A stretch of DNA of 42,768 nt from Porticoccaceae bacterium (lineage in GTDB: Bacteria; Pseudomonadota; Gammaproteobacteria; Pseudomonadales; Porticoccaceae): contig JAHEHM010000010.1 of assembly GCA_024644585.1 (NCBI GenBank), positions 1 to 42,768 on the forward strand, given 5' to 3'. Below are positions 9,159-17,062 of this stretch, in pieces. The notes below the pieces were generated by a model that saw only the letters and a list, made by a program, of their open reading frames with translations, made no database searches and was not told the origin of the DNA. Positions within the stretch are counted from its first letter, which is position 1; every line of letters begins with the position of its first letter. A program made the position numbers and the translations under genes.

Positions 9159-9174
9159 TGGCACGCTAAATGCA
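9159..9174 (+). promoter_or_regulatory. Sigma-54 (-24/-12) promoter of glnK-amtB
   Basis: TGGCACGCTAAATGCA matches the RpoN consensus TGGCACG-N4-TTGCA with one mismatch. The invariant GG (9160-9161) and GC (9172-9173) are exactly 12 bp apart. Transcription would start near 9185, leaving a leader of about 175 bases before glnK. Together with the upstream NtrC-like pair this indicates nitrogen-limitation control. Confidence 0.82.
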
Positions 9175-9325
9175 TTAAACAAATTGCTTGTTACTACATT
9201 ACACGCAAGCTTTTAAATCTTGGGAGATTTAAACAAAGAAAATTTGGTTAGTTGAAATAAGTCAATCTTGTTAAACAGGTACTTGATCAGTCAACCAAGG
9301 ATTTTTCGTTTTACTTTATAAATAA

Positions 9326-9697
<372 letters not shown>

Positions 9698-9712
9698 TCT
9701 AGAGGAATCAAA

Positions 9713-10939
9713 ATGACTGAGATATTTCAATTACAATACGCACTAGACACCTTTTATTTCTTGGTGTGCGGTGCACTCGTTATGTGGATGGCTGCAGGCT
9801 TTTCTATGCTTGAAGCTGGTTTAGTTCGTTCTAAGAACACCACTGAAATTTTAACTAAAAACGTCGCACTATTTGCTATCGCCTGTACTATGTACTTAGT
9901 ATGCGGTTACGCAATTATGTACGGCGGTGATACTTTCCTAAGCGGAATCGCTGGTGACGGTGTTGCTGATGATTGGACTTATGCGCCTGCTGCTGACTTC
10001 TACTTCCAAGTAGTATTTGTTGCAACTGCTATGTCTATTGTTTCAGGTTCAGTTGCTGAGCGTATGAAGCTATGGGCTTTCCTATTATTCACCGTTGTGA
10101 TGACTGGTTACATCTACCCAATGGAAGGTTCTTGGACTTGGGGTGGTGCTTCTGTATTCGGTATGTACACTCTAGGTGACCTAGGATTCTCTGACTTTGC
10201 TGGTTCTGGTATTGTTCACATGGCAGGTGCTTCTGCAGCACTAGCCGGTGTTATTTTACTTGGCGCTCGTAAGGGTAAATATGGTCCTAACGGCCAAGTT
10301 AATGCTATCCCAGGTGCAAACCTACCAATGGCTACATTAGGTACATTCATTCTATGGATGGGTTGGTTCGGCTTTAACGGTGGTTCTGTACTAGCTACTG
10401 CTTCAGTAGAGAGCGCCAACGCTGTTGCAATGGTATTCTTGAATACTAATGCTGCTGCTTCAGGTGGTCTTATTGCTGCTCTAATCGTTGCTAAGCTTCT
10501 ATTTGGTAAGGCTGATCTTACTATGGCGCTTAATGGTGCACTAGCGGGTCTAGTGGCTATTACTGCTGAGCCTTCCACTCCATCTGCACTTCAAGCAACT
10601 CTTTTCGGTGCACTAGGTGGCGTATTAGTAGTATTCAGTATCCTTACTCTTGATAAGTTGAAACTTGATGATCCTGTTGGCGCAATCTCTGTGCACGGTG
10701 TTGTTGGTTTACTAGGTCTTCTACTAGTTCCAGTAACTAATGACGGATCTTCTTTCTCAGGTCAGCTAATCGGTGCTGCAACCATCTTTGTATGGGTATT
10801 CGTAACAAGCTTCATCGCTTGGTATGTTATCAAATCATTGATTGGTCTAAGAGTATCTGAAGAAGACGAAGCTAACGGCGTTGATATCGCTGAATGTGGT
10901 ATGGAAGCATACCCAGAGTTCACTAGCTCAAAAAGCTAA
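9713..10939 (+). CDS. amtB: Ammonium transporter AmtB
   Basis: This 408-aa inner-membrane protein forms trimers that move ammonium into the cytoplasm. Family features visible are AGFSMLEAGLVR, SGSVAERMKLWAF, Asp161 in FSDFAGSG, the twin histidines His169 (GIVHMAGA) and His328 (ISVHGVVG), and the acidic C-terminal tail to which GlnK binds. Eleven membrane segments are expected. The start lacks a cleavable signal peptide, unlike the E. coli protein. Codon use is markedly biased (many CTA/CTT Leu, GGT Gly, GCT Ala and ACT Thr codons) compared with most neighbours and resembles rpsT, which suggests very high expression. It forms an operon with glnK and is followed by a strong terminator. Confidence 0.96.
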   Translation: MTEIFQLQYALDTFYFLVCGALVMWMAAGFSMLEAGLVRSKNTTEILTKNVALFAIACTMYLVCGYAIMYGGDTFLSGIAGDGVADDWTYAPAADFYFQVVFVATAMSIVSGSVAERMKLWAFLLFTVVMTGYIYPMEGSWTWGGASVFGMYTLGDLGFSDFAGSGIVHMAGASAALAGVILLGARKGKYGPNGQVNAIPGANLPMATLGTFILWMGWFGFNGGSVLATASVESANAVAMVFLNTNAAASGGLIAALIVAKLLFGKADLTMALNGALAGLVAITAEPSTPSALQATLFGALGGVLVVFSILTLDKLKLDDPVGAISVHGVVGLLGLLLVPVTNDGSSFSGQLIGAATIFVWVFVTSFIAWYVIKSLIGLRVSEEDEANGVDIAECGMEAYPEFTSSKS

Positions 10940-10953
10940 GTTAACAGCTTTGT

Positions 10954-10986
10954 AAAAAACCGGGGCCTATGCCCCGGTTTTTTTTG
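10954..10986 (+). terminator. Rho-independent terminator of glnK-amtB
   Basis: A GC-rich stem, ACCGGGGC pairing with GCCCCGGT around a CTAT loop, is preceded by an A-run and followed by nine T residues. It separates amtB from the second P-II gene. Confidence 0.93.
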
Positions 10987-11117
10987 TCCAAAATTCGCCA
11001 AATAAATGACTAAATTAGATTAATCAGGTTTCGATGATATTTTTTTTTACTAAAGATGCAATATAATGAATAAAAAGGTATCTTTAACCCATATTGATTA
11101 TAAATTAAGAAAAATAG

Positions 11118-11465
<348 letters not shown>

Positions 11466-11482
11466 ACAACCAAGCATTATAG

Positions 11483-11501
11483 ATAGCCAATCATTGGCTA
11501 T
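11483..11501 (+). repeat. Short perfect inverted repeat downstream of the second P-II gene
   Basis: ATAGCCAA and TTGGCTAT form an 8-bp hairpin with a 3-base loop just upstream of the terminator. There is no U-tract after it, so it is not itself a terminator; it could stabilise the 3' end. Confidence 0.5.
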
Positions 11502-11514
11502 ACTCTAGTTATAA

Positions 11515-11546
11515 AGGCAATCCATTTTTGGATTGCCTGTTTTATT
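11515..11546 (+). terminator. Rho-independent terminator after the second P-II gene
   Basis: A perfect 10-bp stem, AGGCAATCCA / TGGATTGCCT, with a TTTT loop is followed by GTTTTATT. It ends the P-II transcript before dsbC. Confidence 0.85.
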
Positions 11547-11570
11547 CACTTCTTTCTTTAGGAGATCGTT

Positions 11571-12437
11571 TTGGTCTTAACTACTAAGTCAGGTACCTTG
11601 CTGTTTATATTAGCGCTTTGCTGTTTTTTTGGCGCAGTAAAATTTGTCGCCAAAGAAGATGTGGCTGAAATTTCACAGCCCGAAACTTCTCTTGGTGAGG
11701 AAAATGTTGTAGTTAAAGCGCCTGAGCCGATGCCGAGTATTTCTGAAGAAATTAGTAAGCCCTCTGACGCTATAGAGCAGTCAGTATTGTCTATGCTCAA
11801 GACAGCAAGGCCGGATATTCAATTTACTTTTCTCGGTGAATCGCCAATGCCTGGTGTCTATGAGGTGCAGGTTATGAACGGACCTTTATTGTTTGTTCAT
11901 GAGCAGGGGGAGTATCTGTTTCAAGGGGGTCTACTTCAGGTTAAAGAGAGTGGTATTGTTGATACCATGGAGGCAAGACAAGCTATTGCTCGTAGTGAAG
12001 TCTTTGCTGCGCGCTCGACCGATGACATGATTATCTTTAAGCCTGAAGGCGAGTCTAAAGCTATTATGAATGTGTTTACTGATGTTGATTGCGGCTACTG
12101 CAGAAAATTTCACCAAGAGGTGCCAGAGCTTAATGCTATGGGTGTAGAAGTAAGATATCTAGCCTTCCCGCGAGCGGGCATACCTTCCGGTTCTTATGAT
12201 AAAATTGCCAAGGCCTGGTGTGCCGAAGATCAACAGGACGCTCTGACCAAGGTTAAGTCCGGTCGTAGAGTGGATGTGGAGGTCTGTGAAGACAACCCGG
12301 TTGCCGAGCAGTATGCCTTTGGCACAGAGTTGGGTGTTACTGGCACTCCAGCGATAATTTTAATGGACGGTACGTTGATTCCTGGATACCAGCCGGCGAA
12401 AAAATTTGCTGAAGTTTTAGGCCTTACAATCAACTAA
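11571..12437 (+). CDS. dsbC: Thiol:disulfide isomerase of the DsbC family
   Basis: This 288-aa periplasmic protein probably corrects wrong disulfide bonds. It has an N-terminal hydrophobic export segment (residues 9-23), a negatively charged linker, a DsbC-like dimerisation domain (about 70-140) and a thioredoxin fold. The active site is CGYC (Cys174 and Cys177, in DVDCGYC) and the cis-proline loop is TGTPAII. CGYC rather than CPHC supports isomerase over oxidase. The start is TTG 11571, six bases after GGAG (11561-11564); no ATG fits. The linker between the signal and the dimerisation domain is longer than in E. coli DsbC. It is the usual neighbour of hom in pseudomonad-like genomes. Confidence 0.9.
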   Translation: MVLTTKSGTLLFILALCCFFGAVKFVAKEDVAEISQPETSLGEENVVVKAPEPMPSISEEISKPSDAIEQSVLSMLKTARPDIQFTFLGESPMPGVYEVQVMNGPLLFVHEQGEYLFQGGLLQVKESGIVDTMEARQAIARSEVFAARSTDDMIIFKPEGESKAIMNVFTDVDCGYCRKFHQEVPELNAMGVEVRYLAFPRAGIPSGSYDKIAKAWCAEDQQDALTKVKSGRRVDVEVCEDNPVAEQYAFGTELGVTGTPAIILMDGTLIPGYQPAKKFAEVLGLTIN

Positions 12438-12486
12438 AATAATTTATCAAAAATAACCCGAAAATTCCTCAAGATAGTATAAAATT

Positions 12487-12537
12487 GGCGGCATTGACAG
12501 CGATCGACTAGACGTTTACTGTTGCCGCCGTTTTTTC
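12487..12537 (+). terminator. Large-loop hairpin plus T-run between dsbC and hom
   Basis: GGCGGCA (12487-12493) pairs with TGCCGCC (12523-12529) and is followed by G and six T residues. An inner ACAG/CTGT pairing can extend the stem. It looks like a dsbC terminator with a large loop, or an attenuator-type structure. A consensus -35, TTGACA, lies in its loop. Confidence 0.55.
12494..12522 (+). promoter_or_regulatory. Candidate hom-thrC promoter inside the hairpin
   Basis: A perfect -35, TTGACA, at 12494-12499 is followed after 17 bp by TACTGT (12517-12522), a poor -10. A start near 12529 would give a leader of about 50 bases with no threonine/isoleucine-rich leader peptide. Confidence 0.4.
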
Positions 12538-12580
12538 ATAAATAAAAATCTAAAGAATGACTACAAATTGGAGTGTTAAC

Positions 12581-13888
12581 GTGCGATCTGTGCAAGTGGG
12601 TATCTGCGGTTTAGGAACTGTTGGGTCTGGTGTTTATAACGTAATTTCACGCAATGCAGACTCTATCAATGATCGCGCAAACTGCGAGATTAATATTCAG
12701 CAAGTCGGTGCTCGCCGGGACAATCCTAACTGCGACACCTCAGAAGTGGATGTGGTTCGCGATATTTTCGAGGTCGCTCAAAACCCAGAAATTGATATTG
12801 TCGTCGAGTTAATTGGCGGCACCACGATCGCCTATGATTTAGTGATGATGGCGCTTAAAAATGGCAAGCATGTGGTTACTGCTAATAAGGCACTTATCGC
12901 AGAGCATGGTATGGAAATTTTTGCTTATGCCGCCTCGCAAGGCCTCGAAATAGCCTATGAAGCCGCGGTAGCTGGTGGTATTCCGATTATTAAGGGGCTT
13001 CGTGAAGGTCTATCTGCAAACAAAGTCAATTGGGTTGCAGGTATTATTAACGGTACTACAAACTTTATTCTTACCGAGATGGATACTAAGGGTCGTGATT
13101 TTAACGACGTCTTGGTTGAGGCTCAGGAGAAGGGTTATGCAGAAGCAGATCCCACTTTTGATGTCGAAGGTATTGATGCAGCGCATAAGTTAGTGATTCT
13201 AGCTTCCATTGCTTTTGAAATGCCTCTCACCCTAGAGGGTCTCTATACCGACGGTATTACTCAGCTAGAGCCGCAGGATGTTGCCTACGCAAAAGAGCTG
13301 GGTTACGCGATTAAACATCTGGGCATTGCCCGACAAACGGAGCAGGGTGTAGAGCTTCGGGTTCATCCCACCCTAGTGCCACATAAGAGCATGATTGCCG
13401 GCGTTAATGATGTGGCTAATGCAGTTATGATCAATGCCGATGCTGTGGGTACAACGCTATTCTGTGGCCCTGGTGCTGGTGCCGAGCCAACCGCATCCTC
13501 AGTGATTGCGGATATTGTGGATGTAGCCAGAACACTCGATATGCCCTCTGATGCCAAGGTTAATGCTCTCGGTTGCTCAATCGCAGAATTAGAGCAGCGA
13601 ACCATTGTTGCCATTGAAGAAATTGAAACCAGTTTTTATATGCGTTTTGCAGCTCTCGACAAGCCAGGTGTGTTGTCTGATATTACAAAAATTATGGCCG
13701 ACTCAGGGATAAGCATTGAAGCTATTGTTCAAAAAGAGCAGCCTGCAGGCGAGGATTACGTTAATGTCATTATCGTAACCAATGTCACTCAAGAAAAGTT
13801 ACTTAGCACCGCGGTTGAGCGTATTGAAAACCTTGAAACGGTTCGTGATACTATTAAATTTATTCGCGTTGAACATTTGGATCAGTAA
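12581..13888 (+). CDS. hom: Homoserine dehydrogenase
   Basis: This NAD(P)-dependent enzyme reduces aspartate semialdehyde to homoserine, the branch point to threonine and methionine. The 435-aa protein has the Rossmann motif GICGLGTVGSGV, VVTANKALIAEHG, the catalytic-region segment GIINGTTNFIL and AEADPTFDVEGIDAAHKL. A C-terminal ACT domain (about 350-425, FAALDKPGVLSDI) usually confers threonine feedback inhibition. It is the monofunctional form, with no aspartokinase domain. I prefer GTG 12581, seven bases after GGAG (12570-12573), because homologues start two or three residues before the VGICGLG motif; ATG 12557 would add eight residues with a weaker ribosome site. thrC follows with no gap. 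Confidence 0.95.
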   Translation: MRSVQVGICGLGTVGSGVYNVISRNADSINDRANCEINIQQVGARRDNPNCDTSEVDVVRDIFEVAQNPEIDIVVELIGGTTIAYDLVMMALKNGKHVVTANKALIAEHGMEIFAYAASQGLEIAYEAAVAGGIPIIKGLREGLSANKVNWVAGIINGTTNFILTEMDTKGRDFNDVLVEAQEKGYAEADPTFDVEGIDAAHKLVILASIAFEMPLTLEGLYTDGITQLEPQDVAYAKELGYAIKHLGIARQTEQGVELRVHPTLVPHKSMIAGVNDVANAVMINADAVGTTLFCGPGAGAEPTASSVIADIVDVARTLDMPSDAKVNALGCSIAELEQRTIVAIEEIETSFYMRFAALDKPGVLSDITKIMADSGISIEAIVQKEQPAGEDYVNVIIVTNVTQEKLLSTAVERIENLETVRDTIKFIRVEHLDQ

Positions 13889-15286
13889 ATGAGATATATA
13901 AGTACCCGGGGCGGCGTTGAGCCCAAAACTTTCGAAGAAGTGGTATTAACCGGCTTAGCTGAAGACGGTGGTCTTTTTGTGCCAGAAGAAATACCCAAAT
14001 TTAGTACTGAAGAGATCGCCTCATGGAGTGATCTTTCATACGAAGAATTAGCCCTGAAGGTCATTACGCCATTTGTCGGTGGATCCATTCCAGAACAGGA
14101 TTTGCGTGGGTTAATTGAAAAATCCTATGCGGGCTTTCGACACGAGGCAATTGCTCCACTGATACAGGCCGGACAAAATCAGTGGATTCTAGAGTTATTC
14201 CAAGGGCCCACCTTGGCATTTAAAGATTTTGCACTGCAATTTTTGGGCAACCTGCTTGATTACATACTGGCTAAACGCAATCAAAAAGTCGTGATCATGG
14301 GTGCGACCTCAGGTGATACAGGTTCTGCGGCCATCGAGGGCTGTAGGCATTGTAAGAATTTAGATATTTTTATTCTTCACCCTTATCAGCGTGTGTCAGA
14401 AGTCCAGCGTCGACAGATGACCACAGTCATGACCGATAATATTCATAATATTGCACTGCATGGTAATTTTGATGACTGTCAGAATATGGTGAAAGCCAGC
14501 TTCTCTGACCAATCATTTTTGCCTGAAGGCAGGCAGCTCGCTGCAGTTAACTCGATTAACTGGGCACGAATTATGGCGCAGATTGTTTATTACTTCTGGG
14601 CTTCCCTCGCCTTAGGTGGTCCTCATAGAAAGGTGTCATTCTCTGTGCCTACGGGCAACTTTGGTGATATTTTTGCCGGCTATTTAGCAAGCAAGATGGG
14701 TCTTCCAATAGAGCAGCTAGTGATTGCAACTAATCAGAATGATATTTTGCATCGTTGCATTAGTGAAAATGATCATAGTACTCAGCCCCTTGAACAAAGC
14801 TTAGCGCCCAGTATGGATATCATGATATCCAGCAACTTTGAGCGTCTATTATTTGATCTTTATGATCGCGATGGCAAAAAAATTGCAGATCTTATGGCTG
14901 ACGCCAAAAATGGTCATATGGTGCTGAGTGATTCAGCACTGGCCAGTGCAAGAGCCTTGTTTTCGAGCTATCGTTGTGATGATGCGGGTATGGTAGAGGT
15001 TATACGCTCAACCTATGCTGATAGTGATTACCTGTTAGATCCACACACCGCTATTGGTTTAGCAGCTGCCCGTGAATGCAGTAATAATAAATCAACGCCA
15101 ATGATTACATTAGCAACAGCGCATCCGGCAAAATTCCCAGATGCTGTAAAAGCAGCAGGCTATCCGCAAGATCCGGCTTTGCCGCCGCATATGGCAGATC
15201 TATTTGAGCGGGAAGAGCAATACACAGTACTTGATAACGATACCCAGGTAGTACAGCAGTTTATTGCAGAGCATACTTCATCTTAA
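13889..15286 (+). CDS. thrC: Threonine synthase
   Basis: This PLP enzyme converts O-phosphohomoserine to threonine. The 465-aa protein begins MRYISTRGG and contains the PLP-lysine motif TLAFKDFALQ (Lys112), GATSGDTGSAAIEG for phosphate binding, and SVPTGNFGDIFAG. This is the longer bacterial/fungal class of threonine synthase. Its ATG directly follows the hom stop codon, so the two are translationally coupled. A homoserine kinase is not present in the window. Confidence 0.96.
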   Translation: MRYISTRGGVEPKTFEEVVLTGLAEDGGLFVPEEIPKFSTEEIASWSDLSYEELALKVITPFVGGSIPEQDLRGLIEKSYAGFRHEAIAPLIQAGQNQWILELFQGPTLAFKDFALQFLGNLLDYILAKRNQKVVIMGATSGDTGSAAIEGCRHCKNLDIFILHPYQRVSEVQRRQMTTVMTDNIHNIALHGNFDDCQNMVKASFSDQSFLPEGRQLAAVNSINWARIMAQIVYYFWASLALGGPHRKVSFSVPTGNFGDIFAGYLASKMGLPIEQLVIATNQNDILHRCISENDHSTQPLEQSLAPSMDIMISSNFERLLFDLYDRDGKKIADLMADAKNGHMVLSDSALASARALFSSYRCDDAGMVEVIRSTYADSDYLLDPHTAIGLAAARECSNNKSTPMITLATAHPAKFPDAVKAAGYPQDPALPPHMADLFEREEQYTVLDNDTQVVQQFIAEHTSS

Positions 15287-15313
15287 AATAGTGAATCACT
15301 ATATTTAAGCTAT

Positions 15314-15342
15314 AAAAAAACCGGCAAAAAGCCGGTTTTTTT
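15314..15342. terminator. Bidirectional terminator between thrC and rpsT
   Basis: The stem CCGGC/GCCGG with an AAAAA loop is flanked by seven A residues and seven T residues. It can end thrC on the plus strand and the convergent rpsT transcript on the minus strand. Confidence 0.85.
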
Positions 15343-15357
15343 ATACTAAATTTTTTA

Positions 15358-15627
15358 TTACTTAGTCGCTAGCGCTTTAACTTGAGCGTTAAGGCGGCTC
15401 TTATGACGAGCAGCTTTATTCTTGTGGATAATTCCTTTGTCAGCCATACGATCGATTACTGGAACCGATGAGTTGTAGGCTTCTTGTGCTAAAGCAGCAT
15501 CGCCACTTTCTAGGGCCGCATCAACCTTCTTAATGTAGGTACGAACCATTGAGCGAAGGCCAGCATTATGCTGACGTCTTTTTTCGTTTTGACGTGCGCG
15601 TTTTTTTGCTTGTGCTGAATTAGCCAC
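15358..15627 (-). CDS. rpsT: 30S ribosomal protein S20
   Basis: S20 binds 16S rRNA early in small-subunit assembly. The 89-aa basic protein starts [21 protein letters not shown] and has the conserved [19 protein letters not shown] near the C terminus. The start codon is GTG (plus-strand CAC at 15625-15627) with GGAG nine bases upstream. A weak start codon is a known feature of E. coli rpsT (UUG), where it takes part in autoregulation. The gene is alone on its transcript, with a good promoter at 15671-15699. It converges on thrC. Confidence 0.97.
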   Translation of the reverse strand: MANSAQAKKRARQNEKRRQHNAGLRSMVRTYIKKVDAALESGDAALAQEAYNSSVPVIDRMADKGIIHKNKAARHKSRLNAQVKALATK

Positions 15628-15670
15628 TTGAACTATCTCCTAAGTTAAGGGAACTCTGTAAAGGCGCGGA

Positions 15671-15699
15671 AATATACAGGGTTATTGGGTGAGATTCAA
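15671..15699 (-). promoter_or_regulatory. rpsT promoter
   Basis: Read on the minus strand, TTGAAT (-35), a 17-bp spacer and TATATT (-10) are followed by a GC-rich discriminator (CCGCGCC). Such a discriminator is typical of growth-rate-controlled promoters of translation genes. The start would be near 15664, giving a leader of about 37 bases. Confidence 0.75.
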
Positions 15700-15855
15700 C
15701 CTTATTGTTGCTGTTTTTTTTTAGAGATATCGCCATATTTGCTATAGACCGATTTTAGCGGTATCTAGAATACAGATCTGATGAGTTTGTAGGCTAATAT
15801 TAATATATGTTTACGGCTAATTTTTTCATATTCCCTACCTGCATGGATATGTATT

Positions 15856-16977
15856 ATGTTTAGAAATAACAGAAGTTTTATTCTAGCGATTATTGCCTTT
15901 ACCTTTGGTGTCGATGTATTGGGTAAGGATGTTTTAACTAAAAAAAGTTCTAGCATTCATGCTTGTGACAAATTCAATAAAGACTTAATTCCTCTTCCAA
16001 TTGATATGGAATATGAATCCAAAAATACTGCTCTGCTTATAGGTATTAATCAAATAAAATATGATTTCTCTTTAAATTTAATTAATGAAAATAATCATGG
16101 TAATGATGTAACTTTTTTTAAACAGTTTATCGACGATTTTTCAACAAATGAATATAAGAAAATTTATAGTATTCTGGATAACAAGAAAAATATCAGTCAA
16201 CAGTATGTCAAAGACCACATTGCATTTTTCAACAGAGTCTTATCTGAAAATAATCGCCTGAAATTACTATCACAAGTTTGCCAAGGCGATCATAGAACAT
16301 TTTTCTTGAGTATTAATTCAAATGGAGAGAAAAAAATAATATCTTTCCGTTTTTCCTTGAGAAACGATGGTTTTAGATACGTAATAGATCAGCACTTTTA
16401 TTTAGATACATTACTAAAAAAAGTGTATAAGTTTTCGGATAATGACGACCAATTACCCATCCCTGTTGAAAAAAAACATATAGGTCACCCATACCAAATT
16501 TTTGACGGGAAATACTCATATCAAATTATTGCAAATGGTAAGCGCTATAATAGTTTAAAGATCAATAAAAAGCCTCTTAATCAGGCTGAGGGCTTATTAG
16601 ATAAAGCTGTCGCGGCTTATAACAATATTTATTTGTTGCTTGCTAAAAATCAAAAAAATTCTTTCTATACAAACTTAAGCGATGGGAGTGCCAAAAAAGC
16701 AAAAGATTGGTTAGAGACGTTACCCTCTAGTGAAAATTATCGTTTGGTAAATTCTATATTGTCACGGGAAATTATTCATGCAATTGATGCAGACCCTTTT
16801 GTAATTATCTTCTATAGCGACACTCAGCATGGCGGCATTATCAGGCATGAATATATGATTAGGAGTCCAAATTCAAAGTTTGGTTTCTTGCTTACAAATT
16901 TTTATTATGAAGATACTCTTGATGATATATTTAAAAGCCGATTGATGTTTCATCAAAATTTTGCTGTTCAAAACTAA
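15856..16977 (+). CDS. Hypothetical exported protein, AT-rich orphan
   Basis: I do not recognise this 373-aa protein. A basic start (MFRNNR) and a hydrophobic stretch (about 8-19) suggest a Sec signal peptide with possible cleavage near residue 23. The mature part is rich in Lys, Asn, Ile and Tyr and has only two cysteines (37 and 142), which could form one disulfide bond in the periplasm. No membrane segment follows, and I see no catalytic motif. Base composition is clearly more AT-rich than both neighbours, and AAA/AAT/ATA codons are common, which suggests recent acquisition or a fast-evolving lineage-specific gene. The Shine-Dalgarno is weak. It stands alone between rpsT (divergent) and murJ. 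The length of the open frame makes it a convincing coding gene. Confidence 0.75.
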   Translation: MFRNNRSFILAIIAFTFGVDVLGKDVLTKKSSSIHACDKFNKDLIPLPIDMEYESKNTALLIGINQIKYDFSLNLINENNHGNDVTFFKQFIDDFSTNEYKKIYSILDNKKNISQQYVKDHIAFFNRVLSENNRLKLLSQVCQGDHRTFFLSINSNGEKKIISFRFSLRNDGFRYVIDQHFYLDTLLKKVYKFSDNDDQLPIPVEKKHIGHPYQIFDGKYSYQIIANGKRYNSLKINKKPLNQAEGLLDKAVAAYNNIYLLLAKNQKNSFYTNLSDGSAKKAKDWLETLPSSENYRLVNSILSREIIHAIDADPFVIIFYSDTQHGGIIRHEYMIRSPNSKFGFLLTNFYYEDTLDDIFKSRLMFHQNFAVQN

Positions 16978-17062
16978 AGTTACAAGAGTTTTAAGTGATT
17001 TGCTTGGACTAGATAGCTACTGCCGTTAAACTATCCGCAGGACTCTTACAGCGGAAATAATA

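Noticed and set aside
10216-10578. A 120-codon minus-strand frame inside amtB
   Set aside because: It is a by-product of the biased codon use of amtB and shows no protein family or ribosome site.
11039-11067. Strong sigma-70 promoter for the second P-II gene
   Set aside because: The TATAAT is perfect but the -35 position holds only a T-run, so I mention it in the gene entry without listing it as a firm promoter.
16027-16850. Caspase-like (C14) peptidase in the orphan gene, suggested by ALLIGIN near residue 59 and a YSDTQHGG segment near residue 320
   Set aside because: The two segments are about 260 residues apart instead of about 80-100, and no catalytic DxCxSG-type block follows the histidine.
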